Assembly (NCBI RefSeq): GCF_964355755.1
Contig: NC_092678.1
Location: forward strand, 7,162,922-7,226,921
Reading direction: 5' to 3'
DNA from: Antedon mediterranea
Taxonomy: Eukaryota > Echinodermata > Crinoidea > Comatulida > Antedonidae
DNA: 64,000 nucleotides
How positions within the stretch are numbered: the first letter of the stretch is position 1; each line of letters begins with the position of its first letter. A program made the translations under genes and the position numbers. Under the pieces are notes generated by a model. That model worked only from the letters and a program-made list of their open reading frames with translations, searched no databases and had not been told where the DNA came from. Positions 22,801 to 34,659 of the stretch are shown in pieces.

Positions 22801-25791
22801 ATCGCGCGTAACTATTTTATTTTATTTATTTATTTGGAATTACACCTTTAGATCGGTGGCACACTTAGCACAAAGGTGCATCCTTCACAATATAAAATAT
22901 AACAATTAACAGAAAAGTAAAAAAAAAGGCAAAAGCAACTATCAACCCCTATCCTACCCCCCCCCCCCCCAATGATATAGACAGTTGGTACATACCTTCG
23001 GTACTGAATTTTAACACCTAATGAAAACCAGTATACTAATTAACTTAACTTATGAGCCTTAGCTTAGATAATTACATATTGACGATTACAACGAATTGCT
23101 CGAATGTGGTACAAACCGTCTGTGGTTGTTATAATTAGCCCTAGCCTAGCATATGATGGTTAACTTGTAATGGAGCATCTAAGAGGATTTAGCAAGTTAA
23201 ATATATATACAAAAATAAAGTATGCTTTGGGAATATTTATTGTATCAGAAAGAAAAGAAATATCAAATTCAGGCTTCTTTTGTTTGCTTCCTCGCCGCGA
23301 AACTGTGTCATTCCTACGCCCAAGTCAATGTTATGTGTTCGCTCTGGCCTTGCTGACCTATTATAATATAAAACAAATACTGGGCTTTCATCGGAGCACA
23401 ATACATATATTCCAAGGTGATCCGTAGACATACTATATCCTCAGACAAAGTCGGAGGATATAGTATTTCAGCCCAGTAAATATTTCTATACTATTTTACT
23501 TTAAAAAAAACGTTTTTTGCGTTATAGTGCTTGACGGTTATGAATGGAACATTTCATTCTCTTTTTCCAAGTGCCAATTCCCTTAGGCGTATGACTGGAA
23601 TTTAATTTTAATTCTCGTGGATCTGTAACTGCAGTTCGTTAACAAATTTTCAACTTTAGCTCAGTCCGGAGAGCGTCAGACTAAAGATATGAAGGCCCTG
23701 ATTCAATTCTAGCAGTTGCACTAGCTTGCGCATTTACTCTTCTTTAAACCATCAGCGATTTCGGTTTAGTTCCTTAAGCCCATAACTGTTTTAGATAAAA
23801 TTTTACGCAGATTTTGTTTGTTTAGAACCCTCAAAGTTTAAGACAATACCTTTGGTAGCAATCTGTAAAACTCCTCAGTTATATTCATGGTTCTCCCTGA
23901 TCCCAAGAATGTCACTGGTTGAGAAATGTTGACGTTCTTTTGAGTTAGAATGAGATCAGTATGTACGCTTTTCTTTATGTTGGATCTAAAAAAAAAGAAA
24001 AATAATAAGCATAGGCCTATTTGTATTCCTGTAAGTACGTACAAGACATTGCGTAATACATCATTACACGTGTTTCACATGTCTCGCCTTGTTTCTTACA
24101 ATAGGCCTAACATTCTTACCCTTAAAGGCCGGGTGCAGACAAAACATTTCTATTGATCATACATTCCAATAAATATCGATCTATAGTTTCCCCTATGTTT
24201 CATAATTTTAGGGATTTTATTTGTCGTACACAAGCTTGTTGAAAATAAGCACTTTCTTATCAGTGGAGAGATACACAAAATCTCTATTCTTTTGTACACA
24301 GATGTTGTAAAATAGAGAGGCATTTTACTATGAAAAATAAACAGTGTGGTAAAAAATGTTATGAGATGACTAAATATAGGTAATATAACTTGAATTTTAC
24401 GTTTCTAGTATTTTTAAAAATTTAAAAATTATTCTATCCACCATCTTTTTTCACCTTCTAGGGAATTCCAGAAATGTAATTACACTAGGTTAAAGTACCT
24501 AACTACTGAAAAAGGGTTTTTATAGCAGAAGTTTGCCAATTTATGTATTTGACCATTTTAAGGGAAATTCATGTTTTTTCGTCTTGATTTCTATTACAAA
24601 TATTTAATTTGTGTACAATTAACCAGATATTATATTTAAAATTCATGCCTGTACCTGAGCTTTAACTACTTAACATCCAAAATAGTATTTGGATGGAAAC
24701 TACAACTCATGGATTAACTACTTTTGTTACCTTAGTTCTTTTAAATTCGACATGTTTTTCTTCCACGGTGCCAAGAGTATGGTTGAAATGTCGAGTGTAC
24801 TTTCAGTGTTGGTTGACATATTTGCGAGATACTTAAATCCCGACTTAAATGTATCCTTTTGAACCGTTATCTGGTCGTTGTCTGGTTTCTTACTGGGTTT
24901 CTTACTGGGTAAAGGAGAATAAAACCCTTGCTGCATATCTTTCACATTTTTATTGTTCAACCTATGGAAATGAATAGTAAAAATCAATATTGTGGACCTG
25001 TTGCTGTCAGGGCGTTTAACGTCGCCAGACGAGACGATGCCGTTCGACTACATCACCGTCCCGAAACAAACGCATGTCGTGTTTTGGCCTCCTCTGTCCG
25101 AATTATTTAAAAAAAAACTAAATAATTATTTTTGTTTGTCAAACTTTAATAAAACAACAAAATGGTGTATTTTTACAACTTTACGTAAAAATAAAAAACT
25201 TAAAAATTAATAACAAACACTGTACTACGGGTAAAGACCCGTTTATATAAAAAAAAAAAAAAAAAAAGAGGAAGAAAAACAGGAAGGGTTTCATTTCCAC
25301 TGCGAGTGGTTAAGGCAGGGGCGCCGTTCCAACAATATCGGCATGGGTTCGAGGCCGACTCGCTTCTAGTTCTGGTGGTGGACAGGATAAGGACTATACA
25401 ACCCGTTAGAACCTAGTTCATCATTCGAGAAGAGTAGGGAGTTACCCCGGTGAACTGCTTCACAAAATAGCCCCTATTATGTATGGAGGATACCACCTTT
25501 CCTATAGGACACCGATTAATTTACTATTGGTAATTCTTGGCTAAAGACATCAAATAAAATAATACTAAATAAATAAAACTGATAAAAAAATTGGTGAGAA
25601 GGCCCGTCATTTAACGATGATTGTGTTTAGGACTAGATTTTTCAGAGAAGCGATGAACGAACCCGATATTGTAAATTCATTATCTGGTCACCAATATATT
25701 TATTTCAAAAAGAAAACTGTTCTTACCATAGATATGCTGTAAGCGTCCAAGACAGTCCAAGTGTGAGCCAAAGTAACTGAACTGACATCAT
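16640..25791 (-). CDS. ST8SIA-like: Gene B: alpha-2,8-sialyltransferase (ST8SIA-like, GT29), complete, 7 coding exons
   Basis: Second tandem paralogue with the same predicted Golgi role as gene C. Coding exons on the minus strand are 25727-25791, 24731-24961, 23850-23985, 21790-21902, 21407-21496, 17540-17781 and 16640-16869, giving 368 aa with GT-AG introns in phases 2,2,0,2,2,1. Residues 1-22 are a short hydrophobic anchor without a basic flank ([13 protein letters not shown]). Motif L is at 155-182, with C156 and C170. CNAPP starts at 183 and NPS at 205. Motif S spans about 289-315 with C304. Motif III is HYFE (327-330), motif VS is H339-x4-E344, and the last cysteine is C364. Motif S reads RISSG rather than the usual STG. 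Several N-glycosylation sequons (NIS, NIT, NLT, NRS) fit a lumenal enzyme. No frame break is seen. The closest branch is probably ST8SIA1/5/6; acceptor unknown. Confidence 0.95.
17540..17781 (-). CDS. Gene B exon 6: catalytic core to start of motif S
   Basis: Acceptor TTCTAG, donor TCAG|GTTAGT, 242 bp. It encodes [41 protein letters not shown] and RISSG, collinear with gene C exon 6. Confidence 0.95.
17851..17974. mobile_element. MITE of the CTCTGTCTACACTATC family in gene B intron 5
   Basis: Ends TAGCTCTGTCAACATT and GTAGACAGAGCTTTA, with the family core ATATGGACACGATGACGTCA. It begins 70 bp upstream of gene B exon 6, on its acceptor side. Confidence 0.7.
18110..18296. mobile_element. MITE, AAGCCTGTTTTCC termini, gene B intron 5
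   Basis: AAGCCTGTTTTCCT at the left and AGGAAAACAGGCTT at the right, with an internal palindrome around GAACGATTTACAGG-like words. A half copy lies at about 22295-22388. It resembles the 30803-32257 element (CAGGAAAC / GTCGAC) but is not identical. Confidence 0.65.
18658..20255. mobile_element. 1.6 kb sister of the 13974 element, 5-bp target duplication, gene B intron 5
   Basis: Starts CAGGCCCGTAGCCAGG and ends CTGGCTACGGCCCTG, with AGATA at both sides (18653-18657, 20256-20260). The first about 200 bp match the 13974 element. The right part (about 19900-20190) matches 29950-30250. No intact transposase. Confidence 0.82.
21407..21496 (-). CDS. Gene B exon 5: CNAPP / NPS segment
   Basis: Acceptor TTCTTCAG, donor AG|GTGAGT, 90 bp. 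It encodes [20 protein letters not shown] then [10 protein letters not shown]. The phase joins exons 4 and 6 without a gap. Confidence 0.94.
21790..21902 (-). CDS. Gene B exon 4: sialyl motif L
   Basis: Acceptor TTTTCAG, donor AG|GTGAGT, 113 bp. It encodes [20 protein letters not shown] and DKADFVIR. The nucleotide sequence of the motif is nearly identical to gene C exon 4, suggesting a fairly recent duplication, conversion or strong constraint. Confidence 0.96.
22384..22612. mobile_element. Overlapping partial MITEs of the GGTTCCCACTAG family, gene B intron 3
   Basis: TTGACCAATCACAAGCGATGG to TAGTGGGAACCAAGCTTTAG, then a second shorter piece ending GTCCTAGGAACCAAGCTTTA. Another fragment is at 21935-22030, with GTGGTTCCCACTAGCGACG. 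Confidence 0.65.
22629..22771. mobile_element. MITE of the CTCTGTCTACACTATC family, gene B intron 3
   Basis: AAGCTCTTTACACTATCAAAC at the left is mirrored by GTTTGATAGTGTAGAAAGAA at the right. Core ATATATGGACTCAATGATGTC. Confidence 0.7.
22813..22972. repeat. Dispersed repeat, inverted copy of 34660-34815
   Basis: TTATTTGGAATTACACCTTT, GATCGGTGGCACACTTAGCA and a terminal C tract match the reverse complement of 34660-34815 almost exactly. It lies in gene B intron 3. It looks like a retroposon 3' end. Confidence 0.8.
23650..23722 (+). pseudogene. tRNA-Phe-like pseudogene in gene B intron 3
   Basis: TTAGCTCAGTCCGGAGAGC forms the D arm. The anticodon arm TCAGA-CTAAAGA-TATGA places AAA where tRNA-Phe has GAA. 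The T arm (CTGATTCAATTCTAG) is degenerate. CAACT/AGTTG gives a partial acceptor stem. It is a decayed tRNA or SINE head, on the strand opposite gene B. Confidence 0.55.
23850..23985 (-). CDS. Gene B exon 3: stem / pre-motif L
   Basis: Acceptor TTTAG, donor AAG|GTATTG, 136 bp, identical in length to gene A exon 3. It encodes [20 protein letters not shown] and ends [13 protein letters not shown]. Confidence 0.92.
24731..24961 (-). CDS. Gene B exon 2: stem region
   Basis: Acceptor CATAG, donor AG|GTAACA, 231 bp. A lysine-rich variable part (KKPSKKPDN) is followed by the conserved block [12 protein letters not shown] through [14 protein letters not shown]. Confidence 0.92.
25290..25462 (+). mobile_element. 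tRNA-derived SINE copy 1 (gene B intron 1)
   Basis: GCGAGTGGTTAAGGCAG (A box), GGGTTCGAGGCCGACTCGC (B box region), then TTCTGGTGGTGGACAGGATA and GTTACCCCGGTGAACTGC. Same body as the copies at 36241 and 62842. The tRNA-like head resembles a Leu/Ser tRNA. Confidence 0.8.
25727..25791 (-). CDS. Gene B exon 1: start codon and signal anchor
   Basis: Two adjacent ATGs (25789-25791 and 25786-25788) start a 65-bp coding exon ending TG|GTAAGA. The first ATG gives the same exon length as gene A. The peptide [20 protein letters not shown] is almost wholly hydrophobic. Confidence 0.82.
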
Positions 25792-25946
25792 AGTTTTTAT
25801 AGTTTTTCCTAATAATGCAAAATTTATAAGGATATGTTTTTTTTTTCAAAATTAAGGCGAAGCATTTTAAGACATTCAATTTCATGTAGTCATCTAGATA
25901 CGTCAGACTGGCGATTCGTTATAGCGACAGTTACAATCAACGAGGC

Positions 25947-25949
25947 GAG

Positions 25950-25989
<40 letters not shown>
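25947..25989. repeat. (GA)n microsatellite upstream of gene B
   Basis: About twenty GA units, 155 bp upstream of the gene B start codon. It is immediately followed by a sequence related to 15300-15420 (CTATTGCACGCCATGTGA). Confidence 0.95.
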
Positions 25990-25992
<3 letters not shown>

Positions 25993-27102
25993 TGGGATGG
26001 GAAGATCGCGTCGTGTGCGTCGCTGCTTCCGTTCGTTTTTTTTTTTTCGTACGTGAGAAGATTTTTTTTTTCGTAAACAAGAAAATTAAAAAAGTAACTA
26101 TTATTACATGATCGTTAAATAGTATATTATTACTATTATTATTATTACTAATAATACTATTGCACGCCATGTGATCCGCAACCATTCAATTAAATTACAG
26201 GAAGTGAACAAAGTCACATATAGCTAGGGCCTACTGCTAGTTTTTATATCAAATCATTTTTTAACGTTAAAACATATACAAGAATGTACATAAAACGCCA
26301 GTTTACATTCAGTTTAACTGAGCGTTGTAAGGTAACATTTTAAAAAAGTACGACTGACTACAAGTACACCAAAATATATAAAAAGCACTGGCTCAAGATA
26401 TTTAATACTATTAAAACGTTTTAAAAAATATTATTGAATATTATAAAATATTTTACAACAATTGTGTACGTAGCTTGCTGGTGTGTCATTTGTTTCTTCT
26501 GTATTAGTTTCAGCTTTCTTACTGTCTTTATTATACTATGTAGCCTTTGCGAGTCATAAGTCACTAGTACTAAGCAGTTTCTAAACAAGATCCTATGTAA
26601 TGGCATCCATAATAATATCTAGCCTATATTCCTCAAATGTCCTATTGTAGGATTTATCAATATCTGTTTCCTCAAACGGAGTCGTTAACGCTATGAGTTT
26701 AACTTCGTTTTTATTAACACTATTTTTTTATATCGACAAAAGGATCCACAAATATTTATGTTATACTGATTCCCTATTGGATATCGTCCTTCACCTTGAT
26801 AAAAATCAGAGTTTTCAGAAGAGACGTATACATTATGAGTTAATTAAAATACAATGTTCATATCAAATTATATAGGAGTACATAATATAATATGGCAAGT
26901 AGTTCTTTTGTGAGCAGGTGATATTGTGCTATTAGCTAATAGAACAATGTTGCATTGATTGGAAAATACATTTTAAACCAATTAAATCAAATGTAGGCCT
27001 ACTGTTGTAGGTAAGAAAATAGATAAACACAAATTACGGAAATTAGGAGACCAGTCGATAACTGAGTGTGGAACATATAAATATCTAGAGCCCCTTTCTC
27101 AC

Positions 27103-28770
27103 AGATGTGCCTGCAATATACCGGTACAGTGCTGGCGTCGTGCCGGTATCGTTACCGGCATATACCCATTCTCATCGGACTATCGTGCCGGAAATATAAC
27201 CGGTATATACCGGCTTTCTGTGAGAAAGGAGTCGGGCATATTCGGCCAATAAAAAGTCTCTGACAAAATAATTATTGAGGGCGTCCTTTATTGTTATTAT
27301 TTTTGTCTAGCGATGATATGGCGGCGAATGTTAAGTTACAGATTATTATCTTCCTTTATAGCATATTTATGCAATACATGCTATGTACAGTATATTGTGC
27401 ATATATTATACAGGTAAAGCAATTAATTTGCCGTCATCGGCAATCTGTAAAACACCTTAGAAGGCTGTAGGCCTACAATCAAGGCGACGAAAGGTCAGGC
27501 ACCAACAAACAAAGAGCTAATGGCCTAGCCTAAAGCGGCCTATATAGATTATGCTACAAATTTCTTCTTGTCCCCTTATTTTAAGCAGCTCTCTTATCTC
27601 ATTATCCCTCCAGTTCGACATTATTATTGTTAATTGAATTGAATAGGCGCCAAAGTGATACACTTGACTGCGCAAGGTGTCAAAACCTCAACGGGGAACC
27701 CCGGAATATAACGGCGATACGTTCTCACAGAATGCCCGTCTGGCATTGCGGGGAATATCCCTAGAATATTGGCGCTAGTTCCGTTTCGCACCTGTCATTT
27801 ATTTCGACTCAAAATGTGTTAAGAAACTTTATCGTGAGTACCACACCTTAGAATTAGGCCTAAAAAATACTTTTACGAAGGAGATCACACAAAAAGTAAA
27901 AAATAAATGCTTTAAATTGATGAATTTACAGACGTGTTTCTCGCACATCGGTTCCATACGCCATGTTCAATGTTGTAGTTTTTATGGAGCGCCAAAAGAG
28001 CAATCATAATAGAGGGCTAAAAACTCAATATAATGCGTATATTTAATGCATTTATTGGTGAAAATTACGTTCAATTTTAATATATTTTGTCAATGTCAAT
28101 GCAAAAAAAAATGTTACTGTTGATACTGTACATGGTTTTCGCAGTTTTCGTTAACTTTTAAGAATGAAAATCGACAAATTCATCATCATATTACATGTAC
28201 TGTAGTTTTTATACCTCAATGATCTAAATAATATTCCTCTTAGTCTTAGGCCTAGGCTAGGTAGTGATGCTGATTTAGGCCTAGGGTTTTGTTGCATTGA
28301 CATTGACAAAATACAGTATATTAAAATTGAACGTAATTTTCACCAATAAATGCATTAAATATACGCATTATATTGAGTTTTTAGCCCTCTATTATGATTG
28401 CTCCTTTGGCGCTCCATAGAAACAACAACATTGAACATGGCGTATGCGAAATTGATGAACCGATGTGCGAGAAACACGTCTGTAAATTCATCAATTTAAA
28501 GCATTTATTTTTTACTTTTTGTGTGATCTCCTTCGTAAAACTATTTTTGAGGCCTAATTCTAAGGTGTGGTACTCACGATAAAGTTTTTTAACACATTTT
28601 GAGTCGAAATAAATGACAGGTGCGAAACGGAACTAGCGCCAGAATATTACTAGGTCTAAAGCAGGTCATGTCGATGCCGGCATGGTGCCGGCACGATGCC
28701 AAGACGACCCGTTCTCACAGAAAACCATACCGGCATGGTAATGGTATATTCCTGGCACACAACTCTGTGA
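27103..28770. mobile_element. Foldback DNA element, arms about 340 bp
   Basis: Inverted arms 27766-28125 and 28297-28640 match closely (for example GCGCTAGTTCCGTTTCGCAC against GTGCGAAACGGAACTAGCGC), with a 170-bp loop. The outer ends share CTCACAGA, GTGCC and AATATACC in inverted order and contain many CCGG-centred ACCGGTATATACCGG words. No coding capacity. Confidence 0.75.
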
Positions 28771-29718
28771 GTATATCAAGAGGTGCAAAGACCATGGCCA
28801 TGTAGAATATGTTATACAAAAATGTAAGTGATATTTCCTATAAAAAATATAGGCTGTGTACTGTACATGACACAAAATAGCACTATGTTATGTATATAGT
28901 GATACCCTACTATACCATCAGTAAGATGAACTCGTCGTCAGGGTTACAGGCGCTAAAACATGGAATAACCTAGCAACTGAAATTAAATATTCCCCAACAA
29001 TTGCTTTATTCAAAGCTACATATCGATCTCATTTTGTTTTTAAATCTAGTTATTTATACCAATGATACTTTTGGCGACTACTAGTTTCGAAATGTATGAC
29101 CACATGAATCAATGTGTTTTGCCATCTTTTTTTTATAAAAGCGTGTTTTATTTTTATTTTTGTCGTCGTTTGGTGAATAGTTCTATCAATGGATAGTTTA
29201 GTGGCGAGAACGAGCTTGGTTGATGTATAATATCAACAGGTACAAACATCTCTTATTTAACACTAATAGAGGTAACGTCATTCAGTTGGTAGAAAGATAT
29301 ACAGTATAATTCTGGTTGGAAATTAAAAGTAAATTTAAAGTAATAAATTATAGTCACAGCACACGTACTTTCTTTTAACTAAGGATGTGGTATATAAATG
29401 TGGGTAGATTTCAGAGTAACAGAAGTGTTAGGATGAATGGTATATTGTTTTTACAGGTAATTAAAAAGTGAATGTTAGCTGCAACAGTTGTGACCCCGGG
29501 TTAGCAGGGGCGGTCGCAGGACTATTTAAAGAGGGTTGCCCAAAGACTACAGGGATGTAGACACTGAGAATTTGAGTAAGCAAATTATTAAATGACACCC
29601 CTAGATGGCCGCAAATGGTATTCTCGCACGTAAAATTCATGATAAATTGCACCTATAGTTCGCCGGAAATGTCACTCACTCTATAGTGCGCTAGCAAACA
29701 GAGGATTGTAGCCTATAT

Positions 29719-29914
29719 CAGGGAGTTGTTATTACTCTTGCACTGATAAAGAGGAGGATTATTTTTGTAGCGTTCCATTTAAAAACAAATTTTGTTACAA
29801 AGAAATATTTTGGTTGTGAAAGTCGTTAAATTCGTTGTCGCCAGCGTTACTTCTTTTAGCAATTTTAACAATTAAGCTAACATCAACAATGATAAAATGC
29901 CCTACAACTCCCTG
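29719..29914. mobile_element. 196-bp element with CAGGGAGTTGT termini and 7-bp target duplication
   Basis: CAGGGAGTTGTTATTAC at the left, CCCTACAACTCCCTG at the right, and CCTATAT on both sides (29712-29718, 29915-29921). The body from GATAAAGAGGAGGATTATTT to GATAAAATGCCCTACAACTC is repeated at 30155-30325. Confidence 0.8.
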
Positions 29915-29929
29915 CCTATATTATTCCGC

Positions 29930-30335
29930 CGGTAATAAAACATACGCGACTAACAACAAGTTCATTTTGGATTTTCAGTAAATTACCAATGGTTTATTTA
30001 AGGTCAACACTGTAACTAATCCCTCACTATTCAATCAAAATGTTATTATTATACTATTGTAGGCCTACTATAAGAATGTAGTGCGTGATATGGAAATGGA
30101 TTGATAGTAAAACGTAACAAAGATACGTTCTTGTCTGGTTATTAGGTATATTCTTGCACTGATAAAGAGGAGGATTATTTTTGTAGCGTTCCATTTAAAA
30201 ACAAATTTTGTTACAAAGAAATATTTTGGTTGTGAAAGTCGTTAAATTCGTTGCCGCCAGCGTTACTTCTTTTAGCAATTTTAACAATTAAGCTAACATC
30301 AACAATGATAAAATGCCCTACAACTCTGTAAGTGT
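29930..30335. repeat. Sequence shared with the 18658 element plus a second 170-bp copy
   Basis: 29955-30150 matches 19905-20095 (CAAGTTCATTTTGGATTTTC ...). 30155-30325 then repeats the body of the 29719 element. It looks like a decayed or rearranged relative of the CAGGSCCGTAGCC element. Confidence 0.65.
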
Positions 30336-30802
30336 ACCGCTATAATTCTCTGTTACTACGAACATTCGGAAAACAAAACTATACGCAAAATTATGATTTG
30401 GCCTGAAAAAACGCAATAATTATGAACAAATCAACGATCCATATGACGGGTTTTTCCCGAACACAGTTTTAGACGGAGTTTTGTCTTAATATTAGTAAAA
30501 ATATAAATATTTTTGCACATATGGCGTTTCATACGTGTATTACTTGAGTTTGGATACTTTCAGACAAAAATCAAAACGACGACGTGTGGAATGACATAAA
30601 AAAGACAATTATACAGACTTGGAGTAAGTCTAGAACACAGTTTGTGTTGGCCTCGTTTCGTACCTCTCAATCATCAGGAGCACAACAAGCAACTAGCCAA
30701 TCAGAAACGTATCTATCTGCGCGGTATAGTTGGCCTATTGGTGTCTGATGTGCATCTATATATAAATTTACGTAAGGGCAAAATTCGGTAAATCGCGCCT
30801 TA

Positions 30803-32257
30803 AGGCTGGTTTCCTGTCGACGTAAGAACATCACTTTTGTTGCGACTACGTCGATTTGTCGTAAGAAATGCGGATTTTACAGGAAACCGATTACGATAGA
30901 AAATTTATAAAATCGACGCAACGTAAGAAAAATGGTAACGACAAACGATTTTACAGGAAACCGATGACCCAACAATTGTTGCGTTACGACGTTTTCTTCC
31001 GATTTTACAGGAAACCGGGATTTTTTATCTTACGCTTGAATGAACGCCCTTGCGTCACGTTTCTTACGTCTCTTACGAAAGTTGACTTGAAGTCAACTTT
31101 CGCAAGAGACGTAAGCGCAATCGTAACAAGCAACCAATGAGCGACAAGAGTTATGACGTAATAAGTATGACCTTATAGTGAAATAAAGCCGGATAATATT
31201 AACATTTGTATGTATTTACTACTTTACGATGTTGTAGGCCAACATACTTTACAAATGCACAGTAGTTTCAATATAGGCCTAATAATGTTCTAATCAGGGA
31301 GTTTACAACTCATATCAAAATATAATACTCTTATTTATGGACGTGCAATAAACAATCAGCATTTCAAAGAAACCGACATTCTTCTGTCACGAAAAATTAA
31401 CATTTGCAACAAGATAAGATATAGAAAGCCCCTTTATAAGCAATATAATATTATTACGTAACTTTAAAAAAAACTGTTTGTTTGATTTTGTATAATTTAT
31501 ATTGTTTTGTTAAATTTATTCTTATTATAGGCCTGTAAATAATGGGTATCTTACTGCGGTAGTACTATCTCATGCTCGTTTAGATATGCCTGGGCCCATA
31601 GGCCATGGCCTAGGGCCTAGCATGGAACTATAATATAGTAGTTCCATGTGTAGGTCTAATAATAATAGGAATCCCAAAATGATGTTTTTTTTAATGTTGA
31701 AAACTATTTAAGGCTATAGGCGGCCTAGAGGGCCAGGATAATTAATTCATATTTGTATTCATACACTAGTACATAGGCCTACTTAGCCTAGGCTAGTTTG
31801 ATTAGATTTTGGTCAAATCAATTCATATTATTAGTACAGTATTAATTAAGTATTATTACTAATACTAGGGCCTAGCCTATCTACTGGAAATTATATGTTG
31901 GTGTGCTGCACTGACCTGAGTAGCTACAGGTACAATAACAACATTTAGCGCGAAAAAGGATAAAACCCGCTCTAAAAAAAGAAACACCAATCACAGATGT
32001 TGTTTCAAATACGTCATAAATCTGACCGACGTAAGAAAAAAATTTCAACTTAAGCATACGACGTTTGTTTCACAGCCAAAATTTCAACTTTTGGGACTCA
32101 GCAGCATAACTACAGATGTTTCTTTGCGGGCCGACACGATATTCACTAACGTCAACGACGTCATTTTTTTCTCAACTTTCGTAAGAGACGTAAGAAACGT
32201 ATGAAACGCAAGAATCGTTGGAAAATTCGACTTCTTACGTCGACAGGAAACCAGCCT
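30803..32257. mobile_element. 1.45 kb inverted-repeat element with TTA target duplication
   Basis: Starts AGGCTGGTTTCCTGTCGACG and ends CGTCGACAGGAAACCAGCCT, with TTA on both sides (30800-30802, 32258-32260). Near the left end CGATTTTACAGGAAACCG is repeated three times. Around 31080 there is a small palindrome, AAAGTTGACTTGAAGTCAACTTT region. The 3-bp TTA suggests PIF/Harbinger. No transposase seen. Confidence 0.78.
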
Positions 32258-32259
32258 TT

Positions 32260-34260
32260 ACTTTTCGAATTTGTACTCGATGGTATATAAAGTTGGTTCG
32301 TACTTTCGGTACTGATTTTAACCACCTGATGTAACCCTGTTTACTAATTAAATTAAGTTAGATAATTAGTTATTGACGATTAAAACGAATTTAGGTTCAA
32401 CGATTTGCCCCAAATAGGGGTGTTTTCCGATCGTGGTATACACTGTCTAATGGATGTCCGTCTTGAAAAATACCCGCCACAAAAATGCGAGGAGGCTTCG
32501 CATTTTCCTATCTCCTCCTACGATAATTGTTTTTAATGGCTGAAAACCGGTTCAACAGCTAGAGTACACCATCATAATGTTGAAGACCGGCCGATTTTCT
32601 TTAAAAAATACTATTTTGATAGATTTAATATACGATATACAAATCTATTGATTTGCGATGAATGGAACATCCCAATCTCTCAGTCTGCCAGAGTTTGGTT
32701 TAACACAAGTACTGTAGGTAAATTTATGAGCCCTTGGTTTAACACATACGGTAGGTAAATATATGGGCCCTTTGAGAATAAACTTGCGAGATTGTGGATA
32801 GGCTCTACTGTTAGATATATAAACACATTATTATATACAAATAAACTTTATACTGACAGTTCTTTCTCAACGTTTGTATTAATTAATGATTACCAAATAT
32901 AAACGTCGTAGTTGTGTATCGTGACATGGTACTTTAATATTTCAATCGATTATGACAGTGACAGTGTTAACTAAACTAAATAAAGAATGTTCTCTAATAT
33001 AATTAGGAATCTCTTGCCATACACGGGGAAAATTAGGGTACAATTAATATTTAAAAGAAATAAATAAATAAATAAAATAAAAAAAGTATTAAATCGCAAA
33101 TGTTTTACTGTATTTAGAGGTATATTATTTATAGGCCTATAAAACATGAAAAAAATATTTCGTTACTGAGTGGATAAAGAATAATAATATTTAAAAATTG
33201 TTCCTCTTTGTACCTATCCGCTTTCCCATCCCTCAACCCTAATGTTACATACAAAACACAAATTGGGTTTCTTTAAATGAGTCAAAATCAAAAACTTGAT
33301 TTTGTGATAAGTTTCTCCTTCGGAAGTAATTCCCAGGGTGCTAATTTTAGTTGACTACATAAATCATCGTGTCTATTTATTCGTTTCTGTAAACGACAAT
33401 GTATATAGTCCTGCGGTACGTACATTTGAAATGGCCAGTTTTGTTACGCTGAAATTACTGTGTATTCGAGAACCATCTGTGGGCACGACAGTTCTGCTAA
33501 TTTACAAATATTCTCTTCCAGACTGGAGTTCTATAACGTATAAATAATATGGATATTGTATACGATGACATTTTAATTTAGTGGCAAAACAACATTTAGT
33601 ATGAAATTAAGGGTGTTGCTCGGGCCACTAGGGCAACACCCCTGGGTCCGCCCCTGTCAAACTATAACTAATCCCTTACTCAACTGCATCACATAAAATA
33701 TAATAACGTACGTTCTAGTGTGATGACAGCGGAGTCTATTTTTAGTGTACCATTTGAATTTGAAGACACATATTGAAGTTGTGTTCACAAGGCTGGCATT
33801 TCTATTCTCTGATTATAAAAGGAGGGAGAGTATAAATGTTTGAATTCAATTGAATTGAATAATGTGTTTCACGGTCTGTAGCTGACGCGTTATGCACCCA
33901 TTGTACCTATCGGACTATTATTCGATATTATCAGAAATCTATTGACAACTTATAATTCCTCTAAACGTGGTATATGAGTTACAGTATATTTTATTTTGTG
34001 ATGATCTAATGGCAATTGTGAACCTATATTATGTGATGTATATTTTTATATAACTTTTGTCTATTTTTTAAATGCTTTAACTTTTTATATATAAAATACT
34101 CAAAATAAGAAAAAAAAAAAAAACTGCAGAGATAGTTTTCTACTGATACAAAATTGATATAGATTACTGTAACAATTGTAAAGAATGAAATAAAAGTGAG
34201 TGAATCTCACAAAAGACAAAAAAAAAAAATAATATGGATATTGTATACGATGAAATTTTA
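32260..34260. other. Intergenic stretch without genes
   Basis: AT-rich. It contains GGGCCACTAGGGCAACACCC and GGTCCGCCCCTG near 33618-33655, a transposon end that recurs at 34956-34990. Nothing protein-coding is supported. Confidence 0.5.
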
Positions 34261-34279
34261 ATTTAGTGGCAAAACAACA

Positions 34280-34400
34280 TTAGTATGAATAAGGGGTAGT
34301 TGTCCTAAGGGGGTAGTTGTCCAGGTGGTGGTTGTCCGGGGGCCGGGGTAGTTTTCCGGGGGGTAAATGTCCAGGGGGTGAATATCCGGATACGAATTAA
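34280..34400. repeat. GGGGTAGTTGTCC-type degenerate tandem repeat
   Basis: Units of about 15-17 bp, GGGGTAGTTGTCCTAAGG with variants. The same unit makes up the mirrored arrays at 42830-43400 and 43955-44215. Confidence 0.85.
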
Positions 34401-34659
34401 GGGTGTTGTTATTTCGACAATCCACACAAAACGCCGCTATTCTTGTATGATATCCCACGCGGCAACCACAGCGGAGATTAGGCCTAGAATCGTACCGCAC
34501 TCTAAGTAAATTGAAAAAAAAAGGTGGGGGGAGGAGGGGGGTTGGTGGGTCTTTCGTAATAACCTGTGTTTAGTCAGGTGATTTTATTTAATACACTTTT
34601 CTATATCTTGTTTTGTATTTATTTGTGTAAAGTAATGATCTACTGTATGTATCGATGTA

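Noticed and set aside
33338-33547. 69-codon plus-strand frame
   Set aside because: No start context, splice sites or recognisable motifs; lies next to transposon ends.
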